From Cladophialophora immunda (taxonomy: Eukaryota > Ascomycota > Eurotiomycetes > Chaetothyriales > Herpotrichiellaceae), in NCBI RefSeq assembly GCF_000835495.1, contig NW_015622543.1, positions 806,001-870,000 on the forward strand: 64,000 nucleotides of DNA, written 5' to 3'. Positions 10,344-20,299 of the stretch are shown piece by piece. The notes under the pieces were generated by a model. That model searched no databases and was not told the origin of the DNA. It was given only the letters and a program-made list of their open reading frames with translations. Each line of letters starts with the position of its first letter. Within the stretch, counting starts at the first letter, position 1. A program made the position numbers and the translations under genes.

Positions 10344-12288
10344 ATGTCATCCGGGATTATTCATTTCGTCAATGAGACGGGGCAGGGTGAGAATGGGGGC
10401 CCGAGCAAGAAAAGGCTGTCGCGGATCAACTCTCATGTGGCGCGCTTCTCGCATCAACGTCGCAAAAACAACAACAATTCCTCGGCTGTGAGCAGGAATG
10501 TGAGTGTCGCCGTATGCTTGAGAGCTGAATGCTAAGCTCTACCACAATACATTGCCACTGATAAAAGAGGTTGAACAGCCGCCATCGCTGCAAGTCGACT
10601 TTGTCGTGGAAGGCGCCCAACACGAAGCCTCTCGCACTTCCAGCAGTAGTCCCGAGCACATCCCTCCGTATCCATCGCGAGACGCCAATCGAGCCACACA
10701 GCCGACCAATTTCTTCACTCTGGACCTACCAGACCGCCGTCACAGTACCGGGTCAACCGGGTCTGCAAAGGTCAAAGGCAACAAATTGGCAAGACATCAG
10801 TCTGACCCTGTCGACATCCGGCATTTCAAGAAGGAGGACGAAACCAGTTCTAAAGGCGTCATCAGACGGCGCTCGGATGGAGACCATCACCCCTTCTGTT
10901 CGTCACCCGAGATTGGGTCTCTGGGATCATTCTCCCAGCTTGGGGATTCTATTGACATCTACGAGAAATATCTCCTCAATTACTGTGCGTCGCTTGTCAT
11001 CTAACAAAGCGCATTCTTGGGTTTCTTCCCTTACTTTGTCCAATTCGTTGCTGACTTCAAGGTGCTTGAAGATTTTACCGACCTGCAAACACAGATGTTC
11101 GGTTTCCATAGAGACGCCCTGTACTGCCCGCAAAGAGTGCCTGCGGCTCGGTCAATACAGCAATCGCGCGCGGCCCTGCATTGGATCCTTATAATCGCCG
11201 AGGAGCAAATGGCCAAACGAATAAATGAGCCACCAAACTCGCACATCCTCAACCATTCAATCTTGAAACGCAGAGCGAGCGGTTATGGGATGCTCAGGTC
11301 GCTGTTAAACAATGCAGACTTTGACTTGGAGACGGCCGTCTTGGCCTTGCGTTATGCGATATCGGCTGAATGCTACATGAACCACAAAGACGCTGCCATG
11401 GAGCACCTGAAAGCATTGGATGCGTTACTGCAACGACCAGGGGCCCTAGAACACTTCGTTTTCAATGCTGACAAGACCGCACTGTCACTCTCGACCCTCA
11501 AGAGAATGTACGTGTCTGTGCCTTGCAGGATAAGATCATTCAGCGACTTTGAAGCCATCAAGACCATGGTCTTCCTCAAGTGGAGGCGCTTACAGGCGTT
11601 GTCGAAACAGAACCATGCTGAGCTAGTCCGCCACGCCTGTGCCGCTTATCTGATTAGCACCGACGAGAACCACAGGGTTCAACCCCTTCCACCAAAGCAT
11701 GCAAAAGATCCTACTCCAGAGCAGTCTCTTCTGGATCGGTATATCGCGATTAAGAAGTCGGCGTTGTTCTCGAACTATGCTTGTGAGACGATGAACGCGG
11801 TTTGTGATCCCAAATGGGTGTACACCTATCAGGCAGGGCTTTTCGCGTTGTTTTACGATATGAACATGACATTGGCAAGCTTTGGAAAGGATAATCTCCG
11901 CGACAAGATATCATTCCTGGAAAGACTCAAAGTGGTCCTGGATGCCAGCTCCGCGAAGACGTTGGGAGGGACGTCGGCGCTATCTATTGTGGACTGGGTT
12001 CGCGAGCAATGCTACAGCGAGTGCTTCAAGAAGGACGAAGCGGTCTTCAAGGAAACCGATCTTTGCACCTATGAGATCAACGGGTTTAAGATCTTTGCAC
12101 TACTCGATATCAACCAGCGAATTCGTCTAACGGCAGCGTTGCGGGCTTGGTTGCTCATCGATATCAGCGTCGACATTGACGTGGAGAAAGAAGATTTGGA
12201 TGAAGTGGAATTTATGTCGATGGAAGAACAAGTCACCAGAGCTTGGTGGAACGAACAATTGACACCAAACTCGTCGCCCTCGCCTTGA
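10344..12288 (+). CDS. Fungal-specific transcription-factor-domain protein lacking a zinc cluster
   Basis: Model: 10344-10499, 10579-10984, 11072-12288, giving 592 aa. Introns of 79 and 87 nt have GTGAGT and GTGCGT donors with CAG/AAG acceptors, and the frame is continuous across both. The N-terminus (FVNETGQ... KKRLSRINSHVARFSHQRRK) matches the short basic opening seen in many Pezizomycotina proteins annotated as 'transcription factor domain-containing'. After a Ser-rich linker comes IDIYEKYLLNYYF and an all-helical middle-homology-type region to the end. No Cys6 cluster or zinc finger precedes it, so DNA binding is uncertain; proteins of this type may act with partners. It lies about 2.3 kb upstream of an MFS carrier and a decarboxylase, which could be targets. 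The second acceptor (11071) is my choice because it alone restores the frame. Confidence 0.72.
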
Positions 12289-14607
12289 AGGAAACTGTTT
12301 TCCGTCATCCTTAAGGGTTCGCCAACAACGCAGCATCAACTCAGTCCTCAGCAGACCACCTTTTCCGCTGGCAAAATCGGACTTCTAGCTTGTCGCAATT
12401 CTACGGAGGCTATCTGGGGTTGACCATTCAGGAACAAAAGAAGGCTTTCCAAAAATGATGCTTTAGAATTTAGGCCCAATACTCGCGGTCTGCACTTCAA
12501 AGAACAGCCCCTCCTTTCAGAAGCCTCACCGGTACCCAGCCGGGAGGTTCCCGGGCTTTGCCGAAGCTGACTGAATGCCTTTTGATGGGCAACCAAGACG
12601 CCCCTCGCGCCCTCGGTCTTGTACGAGCACATCGGCTTACGCTCCTAGGAACTATCATCCGAATTCAGATAAATCACAATGCGAACACAGGCGAAACGGC
12701 AGGCCTTTCACTCGACAAATACACTACAATGTCTCACTAAAGCTTGGGACACTTGTCGCCGTCTGCATTGGAAGAAACTTGTGTCGATGGATCAAATAGC
12801 TGCACCTAACGACCGGGGCTGTGGATTTAGGTCTTACTGACGACTGGCACATTCATGTAGCAGCTAGAGCCCGGCATGGAAAACGTGTCCCAGAAGCCGC
12901 GAGGACGCGCAATGTTCGCTGCTGACATTTTCCCTGTTTCGACAGGCACTTCCCACCCGCCTCTTCCCAGTCTCCAATTCAAGCGTTTTGACACGCCGCC
13001 AGATCTCCTGACTCCTATAGATGCAAAACCTTTCGTTGACGGTCTCTCAAAATACTCATGCATACGCATTGCCTGAACCGCTCAGAAGCTAAGCTCGCTC
13101 TGATGCTACCGACGTGTCGCACACAGAAAACCGGCGGCCAAGACGTCGATAAGCCCAGGAATCAGCTAGTCCGGGCTATCGTTGGAGGACCAGGCAGGGC
13201 GTGAAGGTCGCAGAAGAAGGCGAGTCAGATGACAAGGGGACTGGCACCACACTCAAGATCAGGATGTGTATCCCGCAGCACAAGGCAAACTGGGAACCGG
13301 TTCAACAGCACTGCTTTACCGATCATTCCTTTGACATATGTATGCCCTTGCCAAGCGGAGTCGCACCTTGCATATTGTCACTGCGTGACCTTCGGACATG
13401 ACAATGCGTCAGGACTTACAAAGATATGATGGGAAGCCGCGCGAAGCGCAGATCGGAGATCCCGTTGACCATGTTGCGAGCACCCATGCCTCTCTTAGCC
13501 ACTGCTTCTGGCACTCTATGGCCCAACAGAACCAATCAACTGCGCTCGACCGGAACCTCGTCAACTTCGCCAGAACGTGCTCTGCGTCCGCTCAAAGGGA
13601 TCTTTGAGAGCTAATCAAAGCACAGAATATCTCGCGATCGCATGGAGGTCTGTTGTAGGATGCGAGAATGCTGCCCTGTGGCTCGCCGCCAGTAACATTA
13701 ACTCGGGCAATCTCACCAAGGCCCATATGAACTTTTCTATGGCCTGGTGCTCTTCGGATGCAGATTCGGAGCGATGACATGTGGTCGAGAGGTGTTGGGC
13801 TACATGTCCAGCATCTTGTTGTCGTCCAGACGTCCTGCGATCACCGTCTTCCTGCTCGTGGCGCGGATACCACTCCAGAGGTCCATATTAGTCGGAGGTG
13901 AAGAATCAGGAAGCTGAGCAGGATGCCGCCGTCTTGTTCTCGTATTTCTAGGACGACAATGCTCGCAATCGCTGAACCAGGGAGGGAGTGCTCATTCCGC
14001 AGCAAGGTACCTCCACCACATTTCAGAGGCGGCTGATGTTTGACCTCTTCGGTCCCCACGGCGACGCTTCATCTTGCCCAATGCTGCGATGATTGTGGAA
14101 GGGTTTCCATCGAGGAGCAACTTACCAAAGACCTCGAAGTTACGTACCGGTTCGACCAAACATGAGTCTCTATGGGCTTGAGTTGGTCCCTTCTGTTTTC
14201 TTTGCCTCGCCGTCTTAGACCCAGTCTACACACAAGCCTCCATTGATACACGCCCGACTACGACCAGGGACCGGTCTCGGAACACTAGCCGGCTAATGAG
14301 AGAGAATCACCAGCGGAAACCCCCTCGCGCCATCGCGGTCAGGGCCCCAGGAGCATCAGATTGACCAATTGCCATGGAGATGTCCGTCCTTCTACGCCTG
14401 TTTCGACCGCCCACACTCGCTAACGGGCGGGCAGAAAGCAAAGCTAAGCATTGGAATGCACGCCCTTGGCTACAGCGCCTGTCAAGTCAAAGATCATCGA
14501 CATATTCTCTCACATGACGCATGCCCAGTCCAAATCCATGACTTTAAAAGGCAACATGTCGCGTGCGCCGTTATCGCAATACTACTCCCTCCAGCCTCAA
14601 ATCCACA
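12289..14607. other. Gene-poor interval upstream of the MFS gene
   Basis: About 2.3 kb in which only short overlapping open frames occur on both strands, none with start context, splice signals or a recognisable domain. The last several hundred bases presumably include the MFS promoter. Confidence 0.5.
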
Positions 14608-16074
14608 ATGCCACAAAACGAAAGCATTGCTCTGCGTGAGTCGCTGCCGTCGGACGGCGGTGAGCCAGGCACCCAAGACTTCGATGTCGACACACCAGAC
14701 TTTGATCCTGGAAGTTCGAGACAGTGGGCATCAAGTAGGCAAAAGGCCTGTGTTCTCGTGGGCTCCGCGATCCTGCAGCTGCCAATATGGGGTAGGGCTT
14801 GAGATATACGCTGATTAAAATCCTACTACTAACGGTTCGCAGGGTTTGCCATAAACTACGGCGTCTTCCAGGAATACTATTCGGGCAACTGGACGCTTAA
14901 AGGGAGCCGTGAAACCACCGGCATCATCGGCACAACCTCCAACGGCGTCATGTACCTCTCGATGCCGTTCCTGTTCGCACTCTTCACGAGACGATGGGCC
15001 CGTCGACGGCAGCTCGCGGCGCTGTGCGGCGCGGCACTCACCTGCATCTCCTTCCTCTTGTCCTCGTTCAGCACTGATGTCTGGCACCTGGTTGCGACAC
15101 AGGGAGTCACGGCAGCGTTGGGATGTGCGCTCATCTACAGCCCGACCACGCTGTCCCTCGGGGAGTGGTTCAACACGGGCAACCGGGCTGTCGCATACGG
15201 AGTGGTCTTGTCCTGCAAGAACATTGTGGGATCGGTCTGTCCCTTCGTGCTGCGCGCCCTGCTGGACCGGTACGGCTTTCGCGCGACGCTGAGGATCTGG
15301 ACGGCCGTCGCGGCGGGGACCAGCGTCCTGGCCGTCTTCATGATCCCGACGCCGCCGTCCACCACCACCGCCGTGGCCTCGTCTTCGAGCGCGCACCACT
15401 CCCCCAGGATCCCGTGGCACTTCCTCCGCCACCGCACCTTCTACATCTACAGCGTGGCCACCATCCTGCAGAGCTCCGGGTACGGCATCCCGCAGACGTA
15501 CCTGAGCGCGTACGCGCACGAGGTCGCGCTGCTGTCGCAGACCTCGGCGACGCTGCTGCTGACGCTCTTCAACCTGCCCGGCATCGTCTCCTCGTCCTTC
15601 TTCGGCTACCTGAGCGACAACCAGTGCTTCCCGCTCTCGGCCACCACCGTGACGGCCATCTCGGCCGTGAGCTCGGCCCTCTCCGCCTTCCTGCTCTGGG
15701 GCCTGACCTCGCAGGGCGCCATGGCCCTGCTGGTCCTCTTCTCCATGACCTTTGGCTTCTTCGCCGGCGGCTACAGCGCCACGTGGGGCGGCGTCATCAA
15801 CGAGCTGGAGCGCGAGACCGCGCAGCGCAACGAGGCCGTCGACTCGGGCATGCTGTACGGCCTCCTAAATGGCGCGCGCGGCATCGGCTACGTGAGCGGC
15901 GGCCTGGCGGGCGTGTCTCTCCTCCAGGCCGGGAGCAAGATCGCCGCCTCGGTGCACGGGCCTGGCTACGAGACCTCGTACGGCCCTCTCATCATCTTCA
16001 CGGGCCTGTCGACGGTGTTTGGCGGCTGGGGGATCCTGTGGAAGATGCCGAAGCTGTTGCGTTTGGCGCGATGA
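14608..16074 (+). CDS. MFS transporter, monocarboxylate (MCT/SLC16)-like
   Basis: Model: 14608-14791 and 14843-16074, 471 aa. The 51-nt intron has GTAGGG at the donor, CTAAC at the branch site and CGCAG at the acceptor, and joins IWG to FAINYGVFQEYY. A hydrophilic N-terminus of about 45 residues precedes twelve hydrophobic segments: the first is CVLVGSAILQLPIW plus the next exon, later ones include VMYLSMPFLFALF, ALCGAALTCISFLLS and ALLVLFSMTFGFFAGGY. LGEWFNTGNRAVAYGV is typical of fungal monocarboxylate-type carriers. It would act in the plasma or an organelle membrane; the substrate cannot be read from sequence. It lies tail to tail with the decarboxylase at 16456-17760, only about 380 bases apart, which hints at a shared metabolite. 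GC-rich third positions create long false frames on the opposite strand. Confidence 0.9.
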
Positions 16075-16455
16075 AACGGGTTGATTGGCGTCATATTATC
16101 GTTGTGTCCTATGGTTCGATTTTCTGTTACGATCTCATCCTAGTGATAGGTAACAAGATGGGGAATCCGGGATTTAGCAGGCGTGGAACAGGTTTTGTTT
16201 TCAACTAAGAATCTCCCCAGTGTCGAGTCCATACATAGATGACACGGATTTGGCCACAACCATCTTTGTGATTAGAGAAAAAGATTGCTCAGGCATGACT
16301 CGATCCTATCATCACCCTCTACCGATGGAACAGGAAACCCCCCCCCCCCCCCTTCTCTCTCCAAGGCTCAAATCTCCTTTCCAAATGCCATACGATCCAG
16401 GGCCGTAGTCAGTGGACCGACGCTTTCTGACGACATGTCGCTTGACCTGTCTAAT
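16075..16455. other. Convergent spacer with C15 tract
   Basis: About 380 bases between the 3' ends of the MFS and decarboxylase genes. It contains an uninterrupted run of 15 C at 16338-16352; no coding signal otherwise. Confidence 0.6.
16338..16352. repeat. Poly-C homopolymer (15)
   Basis: Uninterrupted run of C in the spacer between two convergent genes. Length is as given in the assembly and may be imprecise. Confidence 0.8.
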
Positions 16456-17760
16456 TCAGCCCGTGGTCGGCGGCGCAACCACGGTCGCCAGGGCGCTGTT
16501 GACGGGCCACTGGATCGTGTTGTTCGGGCCGGGGAGGTCGGCGGGGAACTTGAACTGCAGGTGCACGCCGGGCCGGAAGCACAGACAGTGGGTCGAGCCG
16601 CCGAAGTGGAACATGCCCAGCTGGTCGCCCTTGGCGAAGTGCGTCCGGGGCGGCATGGTGATCTCGACCGACGACACCTCGGCCATGCCCACCAGGACCA
16701 CGGCCATGAGGCCGATGGCCGGGTTGTCGGCCTCGATGAAGACCACGGCCCGCGTCGCCACCGCCGAGATGTACCCCTGCGAGGCCTCGTCCGCGCCGGC
16801 GTCCGGGTTGGGTGGTCCGTCGTCGTCGTCGTCGTCGTCGTCCGGGCTGAACCCCGTGAGCAGCGGCTCCGAGTAGTACGTCCCCGCGACGAAGGTGGGC
16901 GGGTCCACGATGCGGCCCGCCACGGGCACGTGGAAGCGGTGGTAGCTGTCGGCGCTGAGGAAGGCCTGGTACACCGTCCCGCCCACGAACTGCGCGGCGC
17001 GGGGGTCGTTGTTCATCATATGGGCCAGCGAGTAGCTCTGGCCCTTGAGCCAAAACGCGTCGTGGAGTTTGACGTCCCGCTGGACGGCGAAAGGGGTGGC
17101 CTCGGCGGCGCTCACGATGACGCTGTCGTCCCCCGGGGAGGCGACGGGGCGGCGGTTGGGCAGGAATTCTCGTGTGAAGAAGCCGTCCCACGACGGAAAC
17201 CCGCCCGCCGGCTTGGTGAAGTCCACGCCAAAGTTCTCGGCGAAGTCCACCATGTGAGGGCTATTCAGCGCCGTTTGTGAGAACCAGCCGCCGTCGCCAG
17301 CATTCAGTGTGCCCGTTGACTTGTCACTGCCCAGAAACTGCGCCCATGTCGTCAGCATTTTCTGAAATTGTTGATTGACCTTGGGATTCAGAAACGCTGC
17401 AAAGCCCGCTTTGGTGCCCATTGGCCAGTCGAGCACGGCGTTGATAGGCGTGCCGACCTGCGCGGAGCTATCCCAAGCGGGTGCTTCGGTCAGGATGGTG
17501 TCGAAAACGTCAAACAAGGTCTTCAGGTCTCGAATCTCGGGATGCCCGGCCGGGTCTTTCTCGTATTTGGCGGGCACTTCGGCCAGCATCTCGTTGAAGA
17601 GCATGTACAGCTGGGGGTCGGTGACGACCAGATCGTAGAACTCTTTCACCACCTCGGACCGCTCGGGAGGATTCGCTTTGACCTGTTGAACTTTCTTGTT
17701 GACCCATCTTCTCAGGACGTGGGGATTATCGGGCAACCAGTTCCCGACTCTGTTGACCAT
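16456..17760 (-). CDS. PsiD-like phosphatidylserine-decarboxylase-family enzyme
   Basis: Single-exon 434-aa frame, ATG at 17760-17758. The first 170 residues match the extra N-terminal domain found in the PsiD branch (WLPDNPHVLRRWV, then FNEMLAEVP, WPMGTKAGFAAFLNP). The catalytic domain follows: FENFG-type MVDFAENFGVDF, FFTREFLPNRRPVASP, then SADSYHRFHVPVAG carrying the family histidine, and GMFHFGGSTHCLCF near residue 395. Family members cleave themselves between Gly and Ser of the GS(S/T) motif to form a pyruvoyl cofactor; here the motif is GGST. This branch includes aromatic amino-acid decarboxylases such as PsiD as well as uncharacterised enzymes, so the substrate is open. Eight consecutive Asp residues, encoded by a GTC microsatellite (about 16817-16842), are inserted just after the TYYSEPLLTGF strand. 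Probably soluble. Confidence 0.88.
   Translation of the reverse strand: MVNRVGNWLPDNPHVLRRWVNKKVQQVKANPPERSEVVKEFYDLVVTDPQLYMLFNEMLAEVPAKYEKDPAGHPEIRDLKTLFDVFDTILTEAPAWDSSAQVGTPINAVLDWPMGTKAGFAAFLNPKVNQQFQKMLTTWAQFLGSDKSTGTLNAGDGGWFSQTALNSPHMVDFAENFGVDFTKPAGGFPSWDGFFTREFLPNRRPVASPGDDSVIVSAAEATPFAVQRDVKLHDAFWLKGQSYSLAHMMNNDPRAAQFVGGTVYQAFLSADSYHRFHVPVAGRIVDPPTFVAGTYYSEPLLTGFSPDDDDDDDDGPPNPDAGADEASQGYISAVATRAVVFIEADNPAIGLMAVVLVGMAEVSSVEITMPPRTHFAKGDQLGMFHFGGSTHCLCFRPGVHLQFKFPADLPGPNNTIQWPVNSALATVVAPPTTG
16817..16842. repeat. Coding trinucleotide microsatellite (poly-Asp)
   Basis: Tandem CGT units on the plus strand, read as GAC codons in the decarboxylase gene on the minus strand, giving eight Asp in a row. 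Confidence 0.8.
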
Positions 17761-18760
17761 GGCTGAAGTATTTAAGCAAGAAATGGAGGCTGCTTAGTGG
17801 TGTTCGGGAAAACACGCAGGGATCAGAATATGAAGTATTGAGCGTTGGAAGCTTTTGGGCACAAATTTAAGACAGAAGAGGGGGATTCCTGCTGATATAA
17901 GTGGAAGCAGGTCGGAAACAGACTGGGTCCGTCTCACGATCCTGGCATTCGTAGCTCGATGCACACTTGTCGCTGGCTATCCCATCCAAATCATGAGCAT
18001 TGGGCGCCAGTGTCGGAATGGACGTCTGTTGGTCAACAAAAGCATCCAGCTGAAGGCGGCATCATTTGTTCAGCAGGGGTCTTTCAAGCCATGTACAACC
18101 CAGCGCTCGCTTCGTCTACGATCACTCCTGGTCTGGCGATGAGGTGTTCGCGGTTGTCCGACACTGGGATGGAGGAGCAGAGGGAAGCGTGCGGTATTTT
18201 ACGGAGTACCCGTTGTTTGCTTCTCGTGATCAGTTGACTGAACTCTGGAAGCAGGCCTGGGCCACCTGATCAGCTATCTTTGCTGTATGTGGACGTCGAC
18301 TTCATTTCAATCAAAGAGTGGATGCGCATCTGTACACACTGGCCGATTCAGCTTCCAGGCTGGGGTGAGACGCACAACAAGAAGTGCATCTGGATGGCTG
18401 GCTGAAATGCAGACCTGTCAGCCCACCTTTGGTCCTTGGCGGTCTAGACTATTTACATGGAAAGACATGGTTGGTCGAGATGGTCAAGAGGGCTGGATGT
18501 TTGCGAAAGGCAGGAACAGCAGTTGAGCTCTGCTACACCGTGTAGGCTCCCATCAGGAATCCATCCCAGGATCTTGCCTCTCATGACGACGAAATGCCTG
18601 GAAGAAACCGATAGCAGATGGCCATGCCAATCTTCAAGCCTCCTGTTGCGCGAGTAGATGCGCCAGGATATCATGAGACAGCTCCAAGCCTAATTTCCCT
18701 TAGATGCCTCTCACGACCCCGCTCCTCACCAAAGGCCAAAAAAAAAAAGGAAAAAAGTTG
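17761..18760. other. Decarboxylase promoter side and relic-bearing spacer
   Basis: About 1 kb between the decarboxylase start and the tRNA-like locus. Apart from the small ORF fragment listed separately (17959-18269), I see no gene. An A-rich run at about 18739-18756 directly borders the tRNA-like locus. Confidence 0.5.
17959..18269 (+). pseudogene. Small protein-like fragment with a frame change
   Basis: Two adjoining plus-strand frames look like parts of one protein. The first (from 17959) reads HPNHEHWAPVSEWTSVGQQ and GGIICSAGVFQAMYNPALA. The second (ending TGA at 18269) reads RFVYDHSWSGDEVFAVVRHW, then GAEGSVRYFTEYPLFASRDQ and LTELWKQAWAT. They are joined by a single-base frame change near 18110, with no splice signals that would bridge it. 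I do not recognise the family. It could be a decayed small gene or a real gene with an unusual short intron. Confidence 0.3.
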
Positions 18761-18898
18761 GGCGCAATCCAGGGTTCGAACCTGGGGCCTCTCGCATTTT
18801 TAACTTAGAGTAGTCCCTACTGTTTACTGTTAGTCGAATAACAAGGATAGAAGAATTCAAGTACTCACAGCGAGAATCATACCACTAGACCAATTGCT
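18761..18898 (-). tRNA. tRNA-like locus (Pro/His-type arms) with a large anticodon-loop insertion, possibly decayed
   Basis: On the minus strand the 5' half reads AATTGGTCTAGTGGTATGA then TTCTCGC, a fungal tRNA-Pro-type D arm and anticodon stem. The 3' half has GCGAGAGGCCC, a perfect T arm (CCAGG TTCGAAC CCTGG) and ATTGCGC, followed by a Pol III terminator-like run of T. Between the anticodon-stem halves lie about 70 bases. If the stem is shifted by one base the loop can be read CTGTGA with a GTG (His) anticodon and a canonical 37/38 intron; with the normal Pro register no anticodon is present. The two outermost acceptor pairs do not match (C-C and A-G). Either an intron-containing tRNA with an eroded acceptor or a pseudo-tRNA. 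Confidence 0.45.
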
Positions 18899-19339
18899 GT
18901 CGAAAGGTCAGTGAATCACTCATGGAAATGAGAGCGACGGTCAACCTACCGCTTTTGTTGTGTGAAATATTGGAGGTATAATAAATAACCTGCAATGCCG
19001 ATGAAATAGCAAAGTGGGGAATGGCAGATACGCTAACTAGCGTCGGATATTGCCTTGTATGGCGAGATTAACGAGAACGCGTTCAGCTGTACTAGGTGTA
19101 CAGGTACACAGCCTTTGTTAAGGGCTAACTATCCCTCAGCCCTATGTACGAGCATCTCGGCGTTTAGGAGCGCATATTTAATAGTACTTGCACCATGGAT
19201 ACCGTGGATAGATATCTATATAAACAGTGCACTAGCAGGGCTCAACAACTGTCGTCAATTACTCTCTTCATCAAGGTCTCATTCAATCTCTCCTTCAGCT
19301 TACCATAGAGGCTTAGCCTGTGGATGGGACCATGCCCTG
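18899..19339. other. AT-richer spacer
   Basis: About 440 bases, visibly richer in A/T than its surroundings (TATATAAAC near 19218). No gene; possibly old repeat debris. Confidence 0.4.
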
Positions 19340-20201
19340 TCACATCTGATTCAAATCATAGATTGTACTGAGGTGAAAAGCTCGATTGTTTCTACGAAGT
19401 AACAGAGGAAGTGCACAAGACGGTAGCCATCCTCCCAGATCCTGCTGAGGAGAACCCAGAGCAAGTTCTCGCCCTCGAGCGTCATGCATTAGCGTCATCA
19501 CAGCCAATTTGCTCTTGTGTTCCTCGGCAACAGCAATCTTGAAGACCTCTCCAAGCTTTATAGCTTTAAGCCAGTCGCTGCCTAAAAGAACTGGGAGCGG
19601 CTCAGGTGATTCAACAAACATGCGATAAATGTTATTATCCGGGTGCATCTGAAGCCAGCAAGGGAATTTCTGACCCCGAAAGTTGAGTATATGTGGTCCA
19701 TGAACCGCCGGTGTCCCCGAGCAAATGCTGTCAAGAATTTCGTCTCTTGACGCAGGACCGCACAGAAGGACTACACGTAGATCGCTATTGTTTATCAAGA
19801 GCCTCGTGAATTTTCGACGTCGCGCAATATGATCCTCGTCTTCGGGGAGACTCGTGGTATCTGGGGCTTGCAGAGTACGCAGTCGAAGGGACTCTTTCCC
19901 TTTCTTTCTAGGGCTTCTTTACCTTTTGAAGGTCGCCAAACGCCTCCTTATACTCTGCGAGAACATCATGGATGTTACCTTCGGCAGCGACCAGGATAGA
20001 GCGCCAATGGGAGGATCGTAGCCTATCTTCTTGGCCTATGCCCGGTTGACCGCACTCTCTACTGCTGGTGACATCGCGATCTATCCCCTTGCCACCCTGT
20101 AAATCATTATTGTTGTTCTTCTGGCGAATAATGCCACTTGGGTTGACAGGACTGACGAGCAGTTGTCTAACAGCGTGATCGATGCTGGTCTCGGCGGGCA
20201 C
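19340..20201 (-). pseudogene. Unrecognised gene, probably frameshifted or degraded
   Basis: Two coding-looking minus-strand blocks. The upstream block (20201-19930) reads SIDHAVRQLLVSPVNPSG, then HWRSILVAAEGNIHDVLAEY and KEAFGDLQK before an AAG/GTAAAG donor. The downstream block (about 19868-19340) reads DEDHIARRRKFTRLLINN, DLRVVLLCGPASRDEILDSI, then FPCWLQMHPDNNIYRMFVES and ends LNQM-stop. The obvious acceptor (CTCTGCAAG at about 19869) joins the blocks one base out of frame, so either an unusual acceptor is used or the gene is broken. Upstream, a further open stretch is split by a 14-G run (20286-20299). I do not recognise the family. Confidence 0.4.
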
Positions 20202-20285
20202 GGCAGGAGGGAAAGTAAGGCTTCCACCTCGAGCGCCGGAGATGCGATGACATGGTCGTCATCGTCATCAGATGCCACTGCTGCA

Positions 20286-20299
20286 GGGGGGGGGGGGGG
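20286..20299. repeat. Poly-G homopolymer (14) splitting an open frame
   Basis: Run of 14 G (C on the minus strand). On the minus strand the frame before it (GDDEPGMKPDATT) and after it (AAVASDDDDDHVIASPALEV) would be continuous if the run were one base shorter. Confidence 0.7.

Noticed and set aside
14815..15519. 234-codon minus-strand frame opposite the MFS gene
   Set aside because: It lies entirely antisense to well-supported membrane-protein coding sequence and arises from GC-rich third positions; composition is Arg/Gly/Asp-rich nonsense.
16285..17280. 331-codon plus-strand frame opposite the decarboxylase
   Set aside because: Shadow of the GC-rich decarboxylase gene; highly repetitive Val/Arg/Gly/His composition and no domain.
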